Shown: piece by piece, positions 26,083 to 36,143 of the stretch
Position numbering within the stretch: position 1 is the stretch's first letter
How the letters are laid out: each line of letters begins with the position of its first letter
Source: Mariniphaga sediminis
GTDB lineage: Bacteria > Bacteroidota > Bacteroidia > Bacteroidales > Prolixibacteraceae
DNA: 64,000 nucleotides
Reading direction: 5' to 3'
Assembly: GCF_003573545.1 (NCBI RefSeq)
Contig: NZ_QWET01000009.1
Span: forward strand, 62,001 to 126,000
Position numbers and translations under genes: made by a program
The notes under the pieces: generated by a model
Seen by the model: only the letters and a program-made list of their open reading frames with translations
Database searches by the model: none
What the model was told of the DNA's origin: nothing

Positions 26083-26124
26083 GTTGTCCTGGGTCTCCTT
26101 CTGTTCGTGCAGGCAATTATTAAC

Positions 26125-26778
26125 TTAATCCAAAGGGCATATCTGAAACTTGCCTAACTTAAATGTTAATCCCAAGAACAGCCCCTGCAAAACATCTTTA
26201 CTTTTGCCGGTTAATTCCACATCGGAAGTGAAGCGATAACTCAAAGTAACGGCAGTCCGAAAAAAATTTGTCAGGTTAAACTCCAACTCCACTGCCGGCT
26301 CTGCAACAAAAAAGAAAGCATTCTCCGGAAAGTGAATGTCAAAGGGATCTTGCCACTGTCCCGGCCCGTAATTCCTCACGAGGCCGGTTCCACCCGCACC
26401 AAACAAAATCGGGAATGACAAATGTACTGGTTTCAACCCGTTAATAATTGGCTCAATAAAAATTCCGCCATAACCGCCCGCCAGCGAATACCAAACCGGG
26501 TCCTCAACAAACGGGTGATACCCATCAAGGTTGTTAAAAAATCCGTATCCTGCAACTCCAACTGCAGTAAAGTGGTTAAATATCAGCCCCATTCTACCAC
26601 CCGTTACCAAAGCATCTTTTCCTTCCATTTGAGAATAGCCAATGGAATATGCCCCGTAAAATCCGCAACTTTTGAAAGTTGAAAAAAGGGTCTGAATTTC
26701 ATTGTTTTTGATATCAACCTGGGCAAAATTCTGCATAGCTAACAGAATTGCAAGGATTAACATTGCGGTTCTTTTCAT
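26125..26778 (-). CDS. Exported probable outer-membrane beta-barrel protein, unknown function
   Basis: A 217-residue protein with a signal peptide (about 1-20, MQNFAQ end). The mature part alternates polar and apolar residues in short strands rich in Gly and aromatics (YGAYSIGYSQM, LVTGGRMGLIFNHFTAVGVAGYGFF, RTAVTLSYRFTSDVEL, LQGLFLGLTFKLG), which suggests a small 8-strand-type barrel. It is 21 bases downstream of the T9SS-target gene, so it may be the last gene of that unit. No function is known. Confidence 0.7.
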   Translation of the reverse strand: MKRTAMLILAILLAMQNFAQVDIKNNEIQTLFSTFKSCGFYGAYSIGYSQMEGKDALVTGGRMGLIFNHFTAVGVAGYGFFNNLDGYHPFVEDPVWYSLAGGYGGIFIEPIINGLKPVHLSFPILFGAGGTGLVRNYGPGQWQDPFDIHFPENAFFFVAEPAVELEFNLTNFFRTAVTLSYRFTSDVELTGKSKDVLQGLFLGLTFKLGKFQICPLD

Positions 26779-26799
26779 AACTGAATGAATTTTTAGAAT

Positions 26800-28132
26800 T
26801 TAAAAAACGGTAATTTTTGATGTTCTCTCAGAATACCTGCCTTTTAGAGAAATAATATAGAATCCAGCTTTGGGAGGAGCAATTACTTCAGTTTTAACCT
26901 TAAAAACCGGCTCTTCCCAAATTATTTCCCCAGCCAGGTTATAGAGCGAGACAGACATGCCTTTCTCTATGTCAGGAATCTCTATATAAAATGGACTACC
27001 TCTTTTAACGGGATTAGGAAAAACCCGAACCGGTTGAATGGGTCTATCGGGGCGTTGAATATTTGTTACAAGGCTTTTATCGGTTGTGTAAATCCGTTCA
27101 TCCAAATACTGAATCATAAAAATTCTACCCCCTTCATTTTCTACAAAATGCTGGGGCATATAAAATCCGGTCTCGGAAAGTCCCAGACCGAAATCAATTC
27201 TGTGCCAATCCCTCCCTTTTTCTTCTGAGAAATAAGCACCTCCTAACCAGACTGTTATAGAAGCATAAGAACTGTGCCAATTTCCGTTTTGGGCAAAGTG
27301 AATATTATTTAATGCCCGATCCATCCACCACGATACAGGTTGACCAACCTGAAACGGCAACCATGAAGTATTGGATCTTACATCCAGAATGCTTTTGCAA
27401 ATATTTAATTCCACATAAAAATTGGAGCCAACACCTGAAAAGCTGAAATAGACGCTGTCGCTTGGAGAAATCGTCAACCCGGTGATTCTCCCAACTTTAA
27501 TCGGACCTTTGATGGAATCCACCAACACAGGAATTTTTCCCCAAAGTCCACCATCATCTTCTGAAATAAACAGACCTCCACTTCCGTTTATATTATTGTC
27601 TGTAATAGCCAAATAGAGTCGATTGTTTTTATCAACCGCTATTCCCTCACACCCCCTGAAACTTCCAAGACCATTATTGCGCTCCATCCAACTTGCCCCC
27701 CCGGTTATCAGAGAAAAAGACACCATCTCCTTCCCCCCATTCTCCTGTTATAGAAAAAATACCTTCTGTTCGGTTTTCGACAAACTGTGTAACCGGGAAA
27801 ACGGAATTCAGTGAAACCGAGTCCCAGGAGAGCCCAAAATCCTCTGAAGAATAGACCTTTCCCAAACCACCGGCGTACACTTTCCCCCACCGTGAAGAGA
27901 ATATGGTGAATACAGAAGTAGCAGTTAAGACCTGCTCAAAACGTTCACCTTCATCCGTACTTTTCAGAACTCCATTGGTAGTACTCACAAACAATATGGA
28001 ATCATTTACAAGGGTAATTCCTGTTTTGGGGTCACCCCAAAATTCGTTTGTCAGGCTCCAAAATTGTTGAGAATAAGTATAAAAAGGGCACAAAAATATT
28101 AATATGAGGGTTTTAATTTTTAATGTTTTCAT
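26800..28132 (-). pseudogene. T9SS-targeted BNR-repeat protein interrupted by a one-base frameshift in a G7 tract
   Basis: Two frames (28132-27674 and 27726-26800) are parts of one protein. The upstream part has a signal peptide (LCPFYTYSQ) and BNR/photosystem-like repeats (GVLKSTDEGERFEQV, VYSSEDFGLSWDSV). The downstream part continues with the same repeats (GLFISEDDGGLWGKI, AYFSEEKGRDWHRI) and ends in a type-A Por secretion sorting domain (VRVFPNPVKRGSPFYIEIP, VSLYNLAGEIIWEE, GFYIISLKG). They meet at a run of seven G (minus strand; 27696-27702). With six G the junction reads FFSDNRGASWMERNNGLG, a perfect BNR repeat. Intact, it would be a secreted or surface-anchored protein of about 444 residues. 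Mutation, phase variation and sequencing error are all possible. Confidence 0.85.
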
Positions 28133-28230
28133 GATTCTTTCAGAGATTAAAATGTATAAAAATCAACAAGTTGTTTAGGAGTTAACAATATATTGATGAT
28201 TTAGAGAAGTACATCCCAGTTTGAAAAGCA

Positions 28231-28662
28231 TTACCCGGACGAATGTTCTAAAATCCAGGATTCAGCCTGGGAAATGGTTTCGCAAAGAATTGTTATGATC
28301 TTACCGCTGCTTTTCTTTTTTAACTCAAGAGAGGACATTTTGGAAAACAGATCGGGCGAAATGATGCTGATGTTGTAGCGCAAACCGTATTCATAGTTTA
28401 ACGGGAAGAAGTAATTACTAATCCAGTCAACCAGTCCGGACCATGCCCCTTCAATTTCTTTGGTATCGTGTACATGAAACCGGCAACCGGCACGTAACCC
28501 TTCCCTTTTTTGCCAATCAAGCATGCGCATGGATGCTGCTTTCACTTCCTCTTCCGAACAAGGTCCGGTCCATTTCATTATAAGGTAATTCTTACGGGGC
28601 TCATAGCTCAGTTTGGCATAAACATCGCCCTCCTTATTTTTTATCAGATCGACAACAATCAT
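28231..28662 (-). CDS. SpoIIAA/STAS-like hypothetical protein
   Basis: A 143-residue soluble protein with no signal peptide or membrane helix. The alternating strands and helices (YLIMKWTGPCSEEEVKAASMRML, CRFHVHDTKEIEGAWSG, YNISIISPDLFSKMSS, KIITILCETISQAESWIL) resemble Bacteroidota SpoIIAA/STAS-like proteins often found near redox or stress regulators. No serine phosphorylation site of true anti-anti-sigma factors is evident. It lies 23 bases after the cupin gene and is probably co-transcribed with it. Confidence 0.6.
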   Translation of the reverse strand: MIVVDLIKNKEGDVYAKLSYEPRKNYLIMKWTGPCSEEEVKAASMRMLDWQKREGLRAGCRFHVHDTKEIEGAWSGLVDWISNYFFPLNYEYGLRYNISIISPDLFSKMSSLELKKKSSGKIITILCETISQAESWILEHSSG

Positions 28663-28685
28663 TTGCGAAACCTAAAAAGTACCTC

Positions 28686-29183
28686 TCAATTTACATCATT
28701 TTTCATGACTTCGGGCAGAAAAAACTCGATGTTATGCTCAGGAGCCAATTTAAAAGCTTTTGACAAATCGAGTTGGGAAATATCTGGCACCAAGGTTAAA
28801 TCCGGCCTGTCTTTGGCATTTTTAATTACCGTCCCAATGGCTCTGAAATAATCGAGTAAATTACCTGGATTGAGCAGTACTACCATTTTCCCCGGTGTAT
28901 TTCCCACATTCTTAAAAGTATGAATGGCATTGGAAGGCACATGCACCACGCTTCCGGGTAACACTTTAAAAGGATTTTCCACATTGTTCAGAATAAATTC
29001 AAAATTTCCTTCCAGCACATAGAAAATTTCTTCATCGGGATGGCTGTGTGGAGGCGGTCCTCCCAAAGGCGGTACATTTTCTTCAAATACAGCATAGCCA
29101 CTTTGTGTTTCACTGTTGGACACCAACACTTTAATGACATCGGTTAAAACCAATAACTCTTCATTTTTGCTTCTTGTTTTCAT
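28686..29183 (-). CDS. Cupin-domain protein
   Basis: A 165-residue single-domain cupin. Motif 1 is PPHSHPDEEIFYVLEG (two His and a Glu as metal ligands) and motif 2 is PSNAIHTFKNVG with the third His. The preceding GGPPP loop is common in small-molecule dioxygenase-like and quercetinase-like cupins. No signal peptide. The substrate cannot be inferred. The next gene (SpoIIAA-like) is 23 bases downstream. Confidence 0.85.
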   Translation of the reverse strand: MKTRSKNEELLVLTDVIKVLVSNSETQSGYAVFEENVPPLGGPPPHSHPDEEIFYVLEGNFEFILNNVENPFKVLPGSVVHVPSNAIHTFKNVGNTPGKMVVLLNPGNLLDYFRAIGTVIKNAKDRPDLTLVPDISQLDLSKAFKLAPEHNIEFFLPEVMKNDVN

Positions 29184-29298
29184 TTGTTTTATTTAAAAAT
29201 TTCACAACAAAACAAGTGAAGAATATTCAGCTGGTACTTGATCCAAATCAAGAAAGGAATTTTCAGTATTCAATTAGCGGCAAGTTATTTTTGTTCCA

Positions 29299-29868
29299 TC
29301 AAACCAGTAACTTCGCCCGGTAGCGGCTTAATGTTTCGGGCTTGATCCCCAAATAACTGGCAATATAATGAAGCGGGATACGCTTGAAAACTTTTGGATG
29401 CTCTTCCATAAGGTTTCGAAATCGTTGTTCGGGGGAATATCTGAGTAGCGCTGCTTCCCGTCTTTCAGCCCTGAGAAGCTGATCCTGCAAAATGGCATCC
29501 GAGAACCTTTTTAGAGACGGAAATTTTTCAATTAATGCCATCACATCATCGTAACCCAAAAGCAGCAATTCGCATTTCTCAATGGCTGCAATATTCACAA
29601 TGGAAGGTGTTTGGCTAAGGAAGCTGGCTAAAGAACCAATGGCAGAATTTTCAAAAAAGAAATCATTGCAAACCTCTTTATCAGGCGATTCATAAAAAAG
29701 TCGCATACTTCCGCGCTCTATAAAACCAATTGACTGACAAACCTCTCCTTCATGCAAAAAGAATTCGTTCTTTTCAAGAAAAACTAATTGCGAGGCATGT
29801 ATTATTTCTTTCAGTTCTTCATCAGGCACATTAAAAGCCCTCTGAATGTTAAAAAAAATCCGTTTCAT
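29299..29868 (-). CDS. Crp/Fnr-family transcriptional regulator
   Basis: A 189-residue regulator: cyclic-nucleotide-binding-like beta barrel at about 15-125 (FFLHEGEVCQSIGFIERGSMRLFY, FFENSAIGSLASFLSQTPS) and a C-terminal helix-turn-helix (IPLHYIASYLGIKPETLSRYRAKL). The PETLSR recognition helix is typical of this Bacteroidota subgroup. No Fnr-type Cys cluster is seen. It starts 14 bases after the ppc stop, so it is likely co-transcribed with PEP carboxylase. Ligand unknown. Confidence 0.9.
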   Translation of the reverse strand: MKRIFFNIQRAFNVPDEELKEIIHASQLVFLEKNEFFLHEGEVCQSIGFIERGSMRLFYESPDKEVCNDFFFENSAIGSLASFLSQTPSIVNIAAIEKCELLLLGYDDVMALIEKFPSLKRFSDAILQDQLLRAERREAALLRYSPEQRFRNLMEEHPKVFKRIPLHYIASYLGIKPETLSRYRAKLLV

Positions 29869-29882
29869 AGAATGAAAGAATA

Positions 29883-32648
29883 TTATCCGGTTGTACCCAT
29901 CGCATTGGCAATCGCATTGATACTACGCAGGAGATCATTCAGCAACTGGTTTTGTCTTTCCCTGTTGCCGGTTTTTTGAGTTTTCCTCCAAATTTTCAGC
30001 AGGTTAACCTGTTGCTTATGAAGAGGCAACAACGCTTCTGCCCTCAGCTGTGTGGAAAAGTAATGGTTTCGGCGCCTTTCTTTGATGGGGCTTCCCAGCA
30101 AATCGACCATGGTTTTCCGGGTCAGTGCAAGTTCATCGAGCAACAGTCCGAGAATTTCATTTCGTATCTTGGTATTTTCAACCAGGCTGGCGTATAACCG
30201 CATAATATCCTCGTCCGTAGCTGCCAGACTGGTGTCTATATTGGTCAGCACATACCGTACAAAATCATCGGCCTTTACCAGTTTTTTCAGAAGATCATAT
30301 TTTTCGGGCTGTTCATTTTGCATTTTATGCAAGGTTGAACCAACACCATACCAACTCGATATATGCATCCGCGACTGGGTCCAGCTAAACACCCAGGGAA
30401 TAGCCCGCAAGTCTGCCAGCGTGCGTTTTCCTGTGCGACGTGCCGGACGCGACCCAATTTTGCTGGATTCGATAGCATCAATGGGGGTGGCCTGTTCGTA
30501 AAAAGCGATAAAAGACGGAAGCCCGGTGAATTTCTTAAAAGCCCGGTAACTCTCGCGGGCCAGGTAGTCAAACAGCTCATTTCGCTGGTGGTTAATTGTC
30601 ACCTTGTTTGCCCTGTTTAACAGGGTTTGACGCGTAAGGCCTGCTACCAACAGCTCCATGTTGTAGGCTGCGTTCACTTTGTTGGTATATTTCCGCTCAA
30701 TGGTTTCCCCCTGTTCGGTCATTCGAATCAATCCGTTCATGGTAGAAACCGGGAGCGACTTCATAAACCAGTGGGTTGGCCCCGCCCCCCTGCTAATAGT
30801 TCCGCCTTTGCCATGGAAAAACCGCAGTTGCACCCCATGTTTCCGGGCTACTTCATAGAGCTTCACCTGGGCATCGTACAGATACCAGATACTGGCCAAT
30901 ATGCCACCGTCTTTATTGCTGTCGCTGTAGCCAATCATAACATCCTGAACAGGTTCCGGGAGGTTTTTATATTCTTTGATGTATTCCAGGCTATTCCGGG
31001 TAACCGGATGACTCAAAAACTCATCCAGCACTTTGGGGCTCCTCTTCAAATCATCGATGGTTTCAAACAGCGGCACTACCGGCAAGGGACAAACCAAACC
31101 ACCATTGGTAAAATGAGAAAGCCCTGCCTCACGCACAAACAGGTAAACGGTAAACAAGTCAGTGGCATTACGGGTCATACTTACAATAAAGGATCCGAGC
31201 GCCCTCTCCGAATATTTGTGAATATGTGCGCCAAGGGTCTGGAAGGATTGTACAACTTCCTTCGCCTTTTTTGAATCGAGAAAATCGATGCTGCTGATAA
31301 ATGGACGGTTGTGCCCTAATTCATCCTTTATGAACTGTCCGAAAGATTTTTTATCTGATGAAAGGGTTTTGTACTTTACCGGCAGGCTGGCTTTTATCAA
31401 ATCGCGCAGGGCTTCTTCGTAAAATTTGCTGTTCTGCCTGATGTCGAGCCGCGCCAGGTGAAACCCAAACACTTTCAGGTGCCGCAGCACTTTTTGCACA
31501 TCGTAAACAGCAAGCGACCGTGCTCCATATTCCTTTAAAGCATCTTTCAAAAAAAGAAGATCTTCTATCAGTTCTCCCGAATTTTTATACGATACAGGAG
31601 TATCCTGCAGTTCAATACCACCCGCCGCAGTTTCCGCAACAGGGAGTTTCTGCTTTATCAGATACAGGTACGCCTTGAAAGGTTCGTTCGAATTGTTTTC
31701 CAGCGTAACGTTCTGCTCTTTTTGCAGCTTCTTCATGCGCTTTTTAAAACGGGCTGAAAGACAATCGCTGCTGCAGTAAATACTTAATTTATCCGAAAGT
31801 TCATCGAGCATCGACTTCAGCAGCAAAAAAGCATGTAACCTGAAAATACGAAGCGTGGTTGCAGTCACCCCGGAAGTAACCAGCGGATGGCCGTCGCGAT
31901 CGCCGCCTACCCAATTCCCGAAAGTAATGGTGGGAAAATTTTCAGTGTCTTCAACCCAAACAGGATTAAACCCGGCTTTTTCCCATGACTGCCGAAGCTT
32001 GTAATCGAGATAATGAAGCATCTCCGGAAAAACTTTATAAAAGTAGTAAAGTACATTTTCAAGTTCCGATTCCACGGCAGGTTTTTCCAGAAATATTTCC
32101 CCAATAAACCAAAGCTTGTGCAATATCTGTTTGATATCATGTTTTATCTCTTCCTTCTCATAGCTGGTGTACATTGAATTTTCACGCTTCACCAACAGCA
32201 GATACAACTGGCGGTACAGGGCAAGCACCACTGGGCGTTTAGCCTCTGTTGGATGAGCGGTGAGTACTGGTTCGGCATGTATCTGGCTCAGGGTTTCTGC
32301 AATAACCTTCTCCCCGATACCTTTTGTTTTCAGATCGTTGAAAACATTCCCCCACATGCCACTCACACTTTCCAACCCATCTTTTTCCTGAATAGCCCTT
32401 CTGTTTTGAACAGCCCCGTTCACCTCAGCCAGGTTCAGCAACTGAAAACTAATGGAAAAAAGGTGTAGCAGCTTTTCTGTATTCTTCCCATCGAAAACAG
32501 GCCCTCTCTCTAAAATCCACGGTACCTGTGCCGCCAGCTCAGGTTCGTTGTTCTCCCGCAAAACTTCGGAGAAGCATTCCAACAAAAATTCCAAATCAGA
32601 GTAAGGTTTACCTATTCGCTTTTTTACTTCTTCAAGAAGGTGTTCCAT
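29883..32648 (-). CDS. ppc: Phosphoenolpyruvate carboxylase
   Basis: A 921-residue cytoplasmic enzyme converting PEP and bicarbonate to oxaloacetate, replenishing the TCA cycle. Signatures are VLTAHPTEAKRP with catalytic His132, GNWVGGDRDGHPLVT, FHLARLDIRQNS, the second catalytic-His motif FFHGKGGTISRGAGP, and GYSDSNKDGG. The C-terminus ends INAIANAMGTTG with the usual final Gly. Length is close to the family's 880-930. The ATG start at 32646-32648 gives a full N-terminus. A Crp/Fnr regulator follows 14 bases later. Confidence 0.97.
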   Translation of the reverse strand: MEHLLEEVKKRIGKPYSDLEFLLECFSEVLRENNEPELAAQVPWILERGPVFDGKNTEKLLHLFSISFQLLNLAEVNGAVQNRRAIQEKDGLESVSGMWGNVFNDLKTKGIGEKVIAETLSQIHAEPVLTAHPTEAKRPVVLALYRQLYLLLVKRENSMYTSYEKEEIKHDIKQILHKLWFIGEIFLEKPAVESELENVLYYFYKVFPEMLHYLDYKLRQSWEKAGFNPVWVEDTENFPTITFGNWVGGDRDGHPLVTSGVTATTLRIFRLHAFLLLKSMLDELSDKLSIYCSSDCLSARFKKRMKKLQKEQNVTLENNSNEPFKAYLYLIKQKLPVAETAAGGIELQDTPVSYKNSGELIEDLLFLKDALKEYGARSLAVYDVQKVLRHLKVFGFHLARLDIRQNSKFYEEALRDLIKASLPVKYKTLSSDKKSFGQFIKDELGHNRPFISSIDFLDSKKAKEVVQSFQTLGAHIHKYSERALGSFIVSMTRNATDLFTVYLFVREAGLSHFTNGGLVCPLPVVPLFETIDDLKRSPKVLDEFLSHPVTRNSLEYIKEYKNLPEPVQDVMIGYSDSNKDGGILASIWYLYDAQVKLYEVARKHGVQLRFFHGKGGTISRGAGPTHWFMKSLPVSTMNGLIRMTEQGETIERKYTNKVNAAYNMELLVAGLTRQTLLNRANKVTINHQRNELFDYLARESYRAFKKFTGLPSFIAFYEQATPIDAIESSKIGSRPARRTGKRTLADLRAIPWVFSWTQSRMHISSWYGVGSTLHKMQNEQPEKYDLLKKLVKADDFVRYVLTNIDTSLAATDEDIMRLYASLVENTKIRNEILGLLLDELALTRKTMVDLLGSPIKERRRNHYFSTQLRAEALLPLHKQQVNLLKIWRKTQKTGNRERQNQLLNDLLRSINAIANAMGTTG

Positions 32649-33035
32649 GCCGCTGAAATTATTCTATTTCCCTTTAAATAAAGGATATTACAATTTTTTT
32701 AATCAGAACAGGTTTTGAGCCACTTTGTTTGGTTTTTATTCACTTTTTCTTCTTTATCTTTTCACAAAATATAAAAATGAGAATAAATGTTCCCGGACAA
32801 TAAAGCTAACTACACATTCAAATTACCATCCTGAATTTTGAATGGAACTGCCATGCTCAACGGATACGACACAACTCATTATCAGATACCAAACAAAACA
32901 GACACCTAACAAAATCCATCAATTGGATTGATCTTGTAAACAGTTTTTATATGATGGCCAATGAGCTACAACTCTCTCCCCAAAAAACCAGTGAACTCCT
33001 AATAGAAAAACTAGCCGACCGGTATGCTCATTCTT
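32649..33035. other. Gap with a possible short gene remnant
   Basis: About 387 bases between ppc and the CzcA-type gene. On the plus strand an 18-codon frame from ATG 32853 (MLNGYDTTHYQIPNKTDT) stops, and a second frame continues with SINWIDLVNSFYMMANELQ and ends by reading into the antisense of the efflux gene. This could be a decayed small gene with a frameshift, or chance. The rest is AT-rich and carries nothing recognised. Confidence 0.3.
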
Positions 33036-36000
33036 TTATTTGTTTGCCTTCGGAACCTTCTTTTTCCGTTCCATCCAGTAATAAATAATGGGCAACACCA
33101 TCAGCGTAAGCATGGTGGAAGTAATCAACCCGCCAATAACCACGGTAGCCAGCGGACGTTGCACCTCAGACCCGGGACCGGTATTAAAAGCCATTGGAAT
33201 AAAACCCAAACTGGCAACCAGCGCCGTCATCAATACCGGCCGCAGCCGGTCGGCAGCCCCATCGAGTATTGTTTGTTTGAGGTTCTTCCTGTTTTCCTTC
33301 CGGAGTTCATTAATATGATCTATCAAAACAATACCGTTTAATACGGCCACCCCAAACAAGGCGACAAAACCAATACTTGCCGAAACAGAAAGATACATGC
33401 CGCGCAGCCACAAAAGAAAAACGCCCCCCGACAGCGCAAACGGCAGGTTCAGTAAAATTAAAATGGCGTATTTCATTTTTCCAAAATTCAGATACAACAG
33501 CCCGATGATGATAAAAATAGAAAGGGGTACAACCAGCAACAGATGCCGCATAGCCCTTCTTTGGTTTTCAAAAGAGCCGCCATATTCAATAAAATAACCG
33601 GCCGGAATCTCCGTATTCTGTTCAATCTTTTGCTGAAGGTTAGACACATAAGTACCAAGGTCGATATTTTTTATATTAATTCCTACAATCAACCTGCGCC
33701 ACCCGTTTTCCCGCTGGATTTCGCGAGGTCCTTCCTGCAGTTCAATATTGGCTACTCTTTTCAGGGGAACAAAATCGCCACCAGGTAAATGTACCGGTAC
33801 ATTCTGTATTTTATGCAACTCGTCGCGCACGTTCGCCGGATACCGGACCACAATGCCGAAACTCCGCTGGCCTTCGTACAATATCCCGATTTCCTGCCCG
33901 CCAATTCCGGCTTCAATTACTTTCTGCACATCATTTACATTCAACCCGAACGAAGCCACAGCCTCCCGGTTAATTTCAATGGTAAGGTAGGGCTGCCCTA
34001 CAGTCTGTTCAACAAAAAAATTATCGGAACCCTCCAATCCGGGCAACAATTTTGAGATGTCATCGCCAATCTGGCCAAGCACATCCAAATCCTCTCCATA
34101 AATCTTAACTGCCAAATCCGATTTCACCCCACTGGTGAGTTCATCCACCCGCATGGCAATGGGCTGCGTAAAATTGTATACCAGGCCGGGTTCGGTTTGC
34201 AGATAAGGCTCAATCCGGGCAATAATATCCTCCTTGGTAATTCCGGCGCGCCATTCATCCGTTGGTTTTAGCACCACCCAAACATCTGTTTGGTGCACGC
34301 CCATCCAGTCGTTGGCTAAATCTGAGCGCCCTGTTTTCGGCACCACAGTGAGAATCTCAGGAATATCCTGCACTAATTTACCAGCCAGCCAGTTGGCATT
34401 TTCAATGGATTGCTCGAGTGTTACCGAAGGCATTCGTACCTGCTCAACCAAAATGGAGCCTTCATCCAGTTCAGGCAGAAACTCGGTGCCAAGTCGCGAC
34501 ATCAGAAAAACGGAGGCGGCAAAAATAACAACCGCTACAGAAACGACCGTCCAGCGACGTTCCAGGTATTTCTCAAGAGATCGAATATAATGCGGCTTCA
34601 TCCAGTTGATCAACCGGTTTTTCCTCACCTTCACCCCTTTCCTGAAAATAATGGCAGATATTGCGGGAACAAAAATCAGCGCCAGCAGCAACGACCCAAA
34701 AACCGCTGCCGCTACCGTAATAGCCATGGGCCGGTACATAATCCCTTCCATCCCGCTGAAAGTCATGATAGGAACATAAACCATTAAAATGATCAGCACG
34801 CCGAAAAATATGGGCCTGACCACCTGCTGGGCTGCATTTTTAATCAGCTCACCCTTATCGGAACCTTTATCTTTTTGAAGGCGGTGAACAATGTTTTCCA
34901 CCATTACTACCGAACCGTCCACGACCATTCCAAAGTCGATGGCCCCCAAACTCATAAGGTTGGCAGCCAAACCAAATTCACGCATACCGATAAATGCAAA
35001 AAGCATGGATAAGGGAATGACCATAGCCACAATGAGCGCTCCGGAGATTTCACCCAACAGAAGCAATAACACTACAATTACCAGCAGCCCGCCTTCCACC
35101 AGGTTAGTAGAGATGGTGGCCGTTGTCCGATCAATTAAGTCTGACTGGTCATAAAATTTTTCGATCCTGACCCCTTCCGGAAGACTGGTATTAATGGTTT
35201 CAATCTTTTCTTCAATATCTGAAATTACCTCTCTTCCGTTTCCTCCGCGCAACATCATTACAATTCCTGTCACCACTTCACCTTTTCCATCCTGGGTTAC
35301 ACCTCCCTGCCTGATTTGAGTCCCTATTTCCACTGAGGCAACATCGCGGATAAAAACGGGCTTATTTTCCACGTTTTTTATAATAATATTTCGAATATCA
35401 TCCACCTTATTTATTTGGCCAAACCCCCTGATGATGTACTGTTCGTTATTATGTTCCAAAAAATTCCCTCCTGAAACACTGTTGTTATTTGCGATCGCGT
35501 CCATCACATCAGAAATGCCGATGTCGAACATGCGCAACCGCCCGGGTTGTACAATAACATTGTATTGTTTTACAAAACCACCGAAAGAGTTAATCTCCGT
35601 CACCCCTTTTACCACTTTCAACTGCGGGGCAATCAGCCAGTCCTGAATTTCCCGCAATTCAGTAAGGGAGTAATTTTCGCCATGTACCACATACTGGTAA
35701 ATTTCACCGAGTGCGGTGGAAATGGGCCCCAGTTGCGGGCTCGAAACATCGGGAGGCAACTCGTCGCTTATCGACTGGAGCCGCTGGCTCACCATTTGAC
35801 GCGCAAAATAAATATCGGTTCCTTCTTCAAACTCGACTGTCACAGCCGACAATCCGAATTGAGAAATAGAACGCACCTGGGCAATATTCGGGAGGCCGTT
35901 CATGGCGGTTTCGATGGGGTAACTTACCAGCTTCTCCACATCGAATGGAGAAAAACGCCCGGCTTTAGTAATGATTAAAACCTGTACCGGCGTTACATCG

Positions 36001-36119
36001 GGCAACGAATTAATGGGGAGCCGTATGAGCGAAAAGTAACCGCCCACGGCCATTAATACCACCAGGGAAAGAGCCACATATTTTTGCCTGACACTGAATG
36101 TGATAATATTCTTAAGCAT
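33036..36119 (-). CDS. CzcA-type heavy-metal RND efflux permease
   Basis: A 1027-residue inner-membrane proton antiporter with 12 predicted membrane helices and two large periplasmic loops. The helix-4 motif is AIDFGMVVDGSVVMVEN (about residue 400), the HME1-type signature DFG-x3-DG-x3-MVEN of Zn/Co/Cd exporters. VSYPIETAMNGLPN near the N-terminus and GTEFLPELDEGSI in the second half are also typical. It pumps divalent cations through the adaptor and outer-membrane channel encoded just upstream (24 and 24 bases). Normal length for the family. Metal specificity is inferred from the motif. Confidence 0.93.
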   Translation of the reverse strand: MLKNIITFSVRQKYVALSLVVLMAVGGYFSLIRLPINSLPDVTPVQVLIITKAGRFSPFDVEKLVSYPIETAMNGLPNIAQVRSISQFGLSAVTVEFEEGTDIYFARQMVSQRLQSISDELPPDVSSPQLGPISTALGEIYQYVVHGENYSLTELREIQDWLIAPQLKVVKGVTEINSFGGFVKQYNVIVQPGRLRMFDIGISDVMDAIANNNSVSGGNFLEHNNEQYIIRGFGQINKVDDIRNIIIKNVENKPVFIRDVASVEIGTQIRQGGVTQDGKGEVVTGIVMMLRGGNGREVISDIEEKIETINTSLPEGVRIEKFYDQSDLIDRTTATISTNLVEGGLLVIVVLLLLLGEISGALIVAMVIPLSMLFAFIGMREFGLAANLMSLGAIDFGMVVDGSVVMVENIVHRLQKDKGSDKGELIKNAAQQVVRPIFFGVLIILMVYVPIMTFSGMEGIMYRPMAITVAAAVFGSLLLALIFVPAISAIIFRKGVKVRKNRLINWMKPHYIRSLEKYLERRWTVVSVAVVIFAASVFLMSRLGTEFLPELDEGSILVEQVRMPSVTLEQSIENANWLAGKLVQDIPEILTVVPKTGRSDLANDWMGVHQTDVWVVLKPTDEWRAGITKEDIIARIEPYLQTEPGLVYNFTQPIAMRVDELTSGVKSDLAVKIYGEDLDVLGQIGDDISKLLPGLEGSDNFFVEQTVGQPYLTIEINREAVASFGLNVNDVQKVIEAGIGGQEIGILYEGQRSFGIVVRYPANVRDELHKIQNVPVHLPGGDFVPLKRVANIELQEGPREIQRENGWRRLIVGINIKNIDLGTYVSNLQQKIEQNTEIPAGYFIEYGGSFENQRRAMRHLLLVVPLSIFIIIGLLYLNFGKMKYAILILLNLPFALSGGVFLLWLRGMYLSVSASIGFVALFGVAVLNGIVLIDHINELRKENRKNLKQTILDGAADRLRPVLMTALVASLGFIPMAFNTGPGSEVQRPLATVVIGGLITSTMLTLMVLPIIYYWMERKKKVPKANK

Positions 36120-36143
36120 GAGAAACTAATTCTTTTGGTTTTT

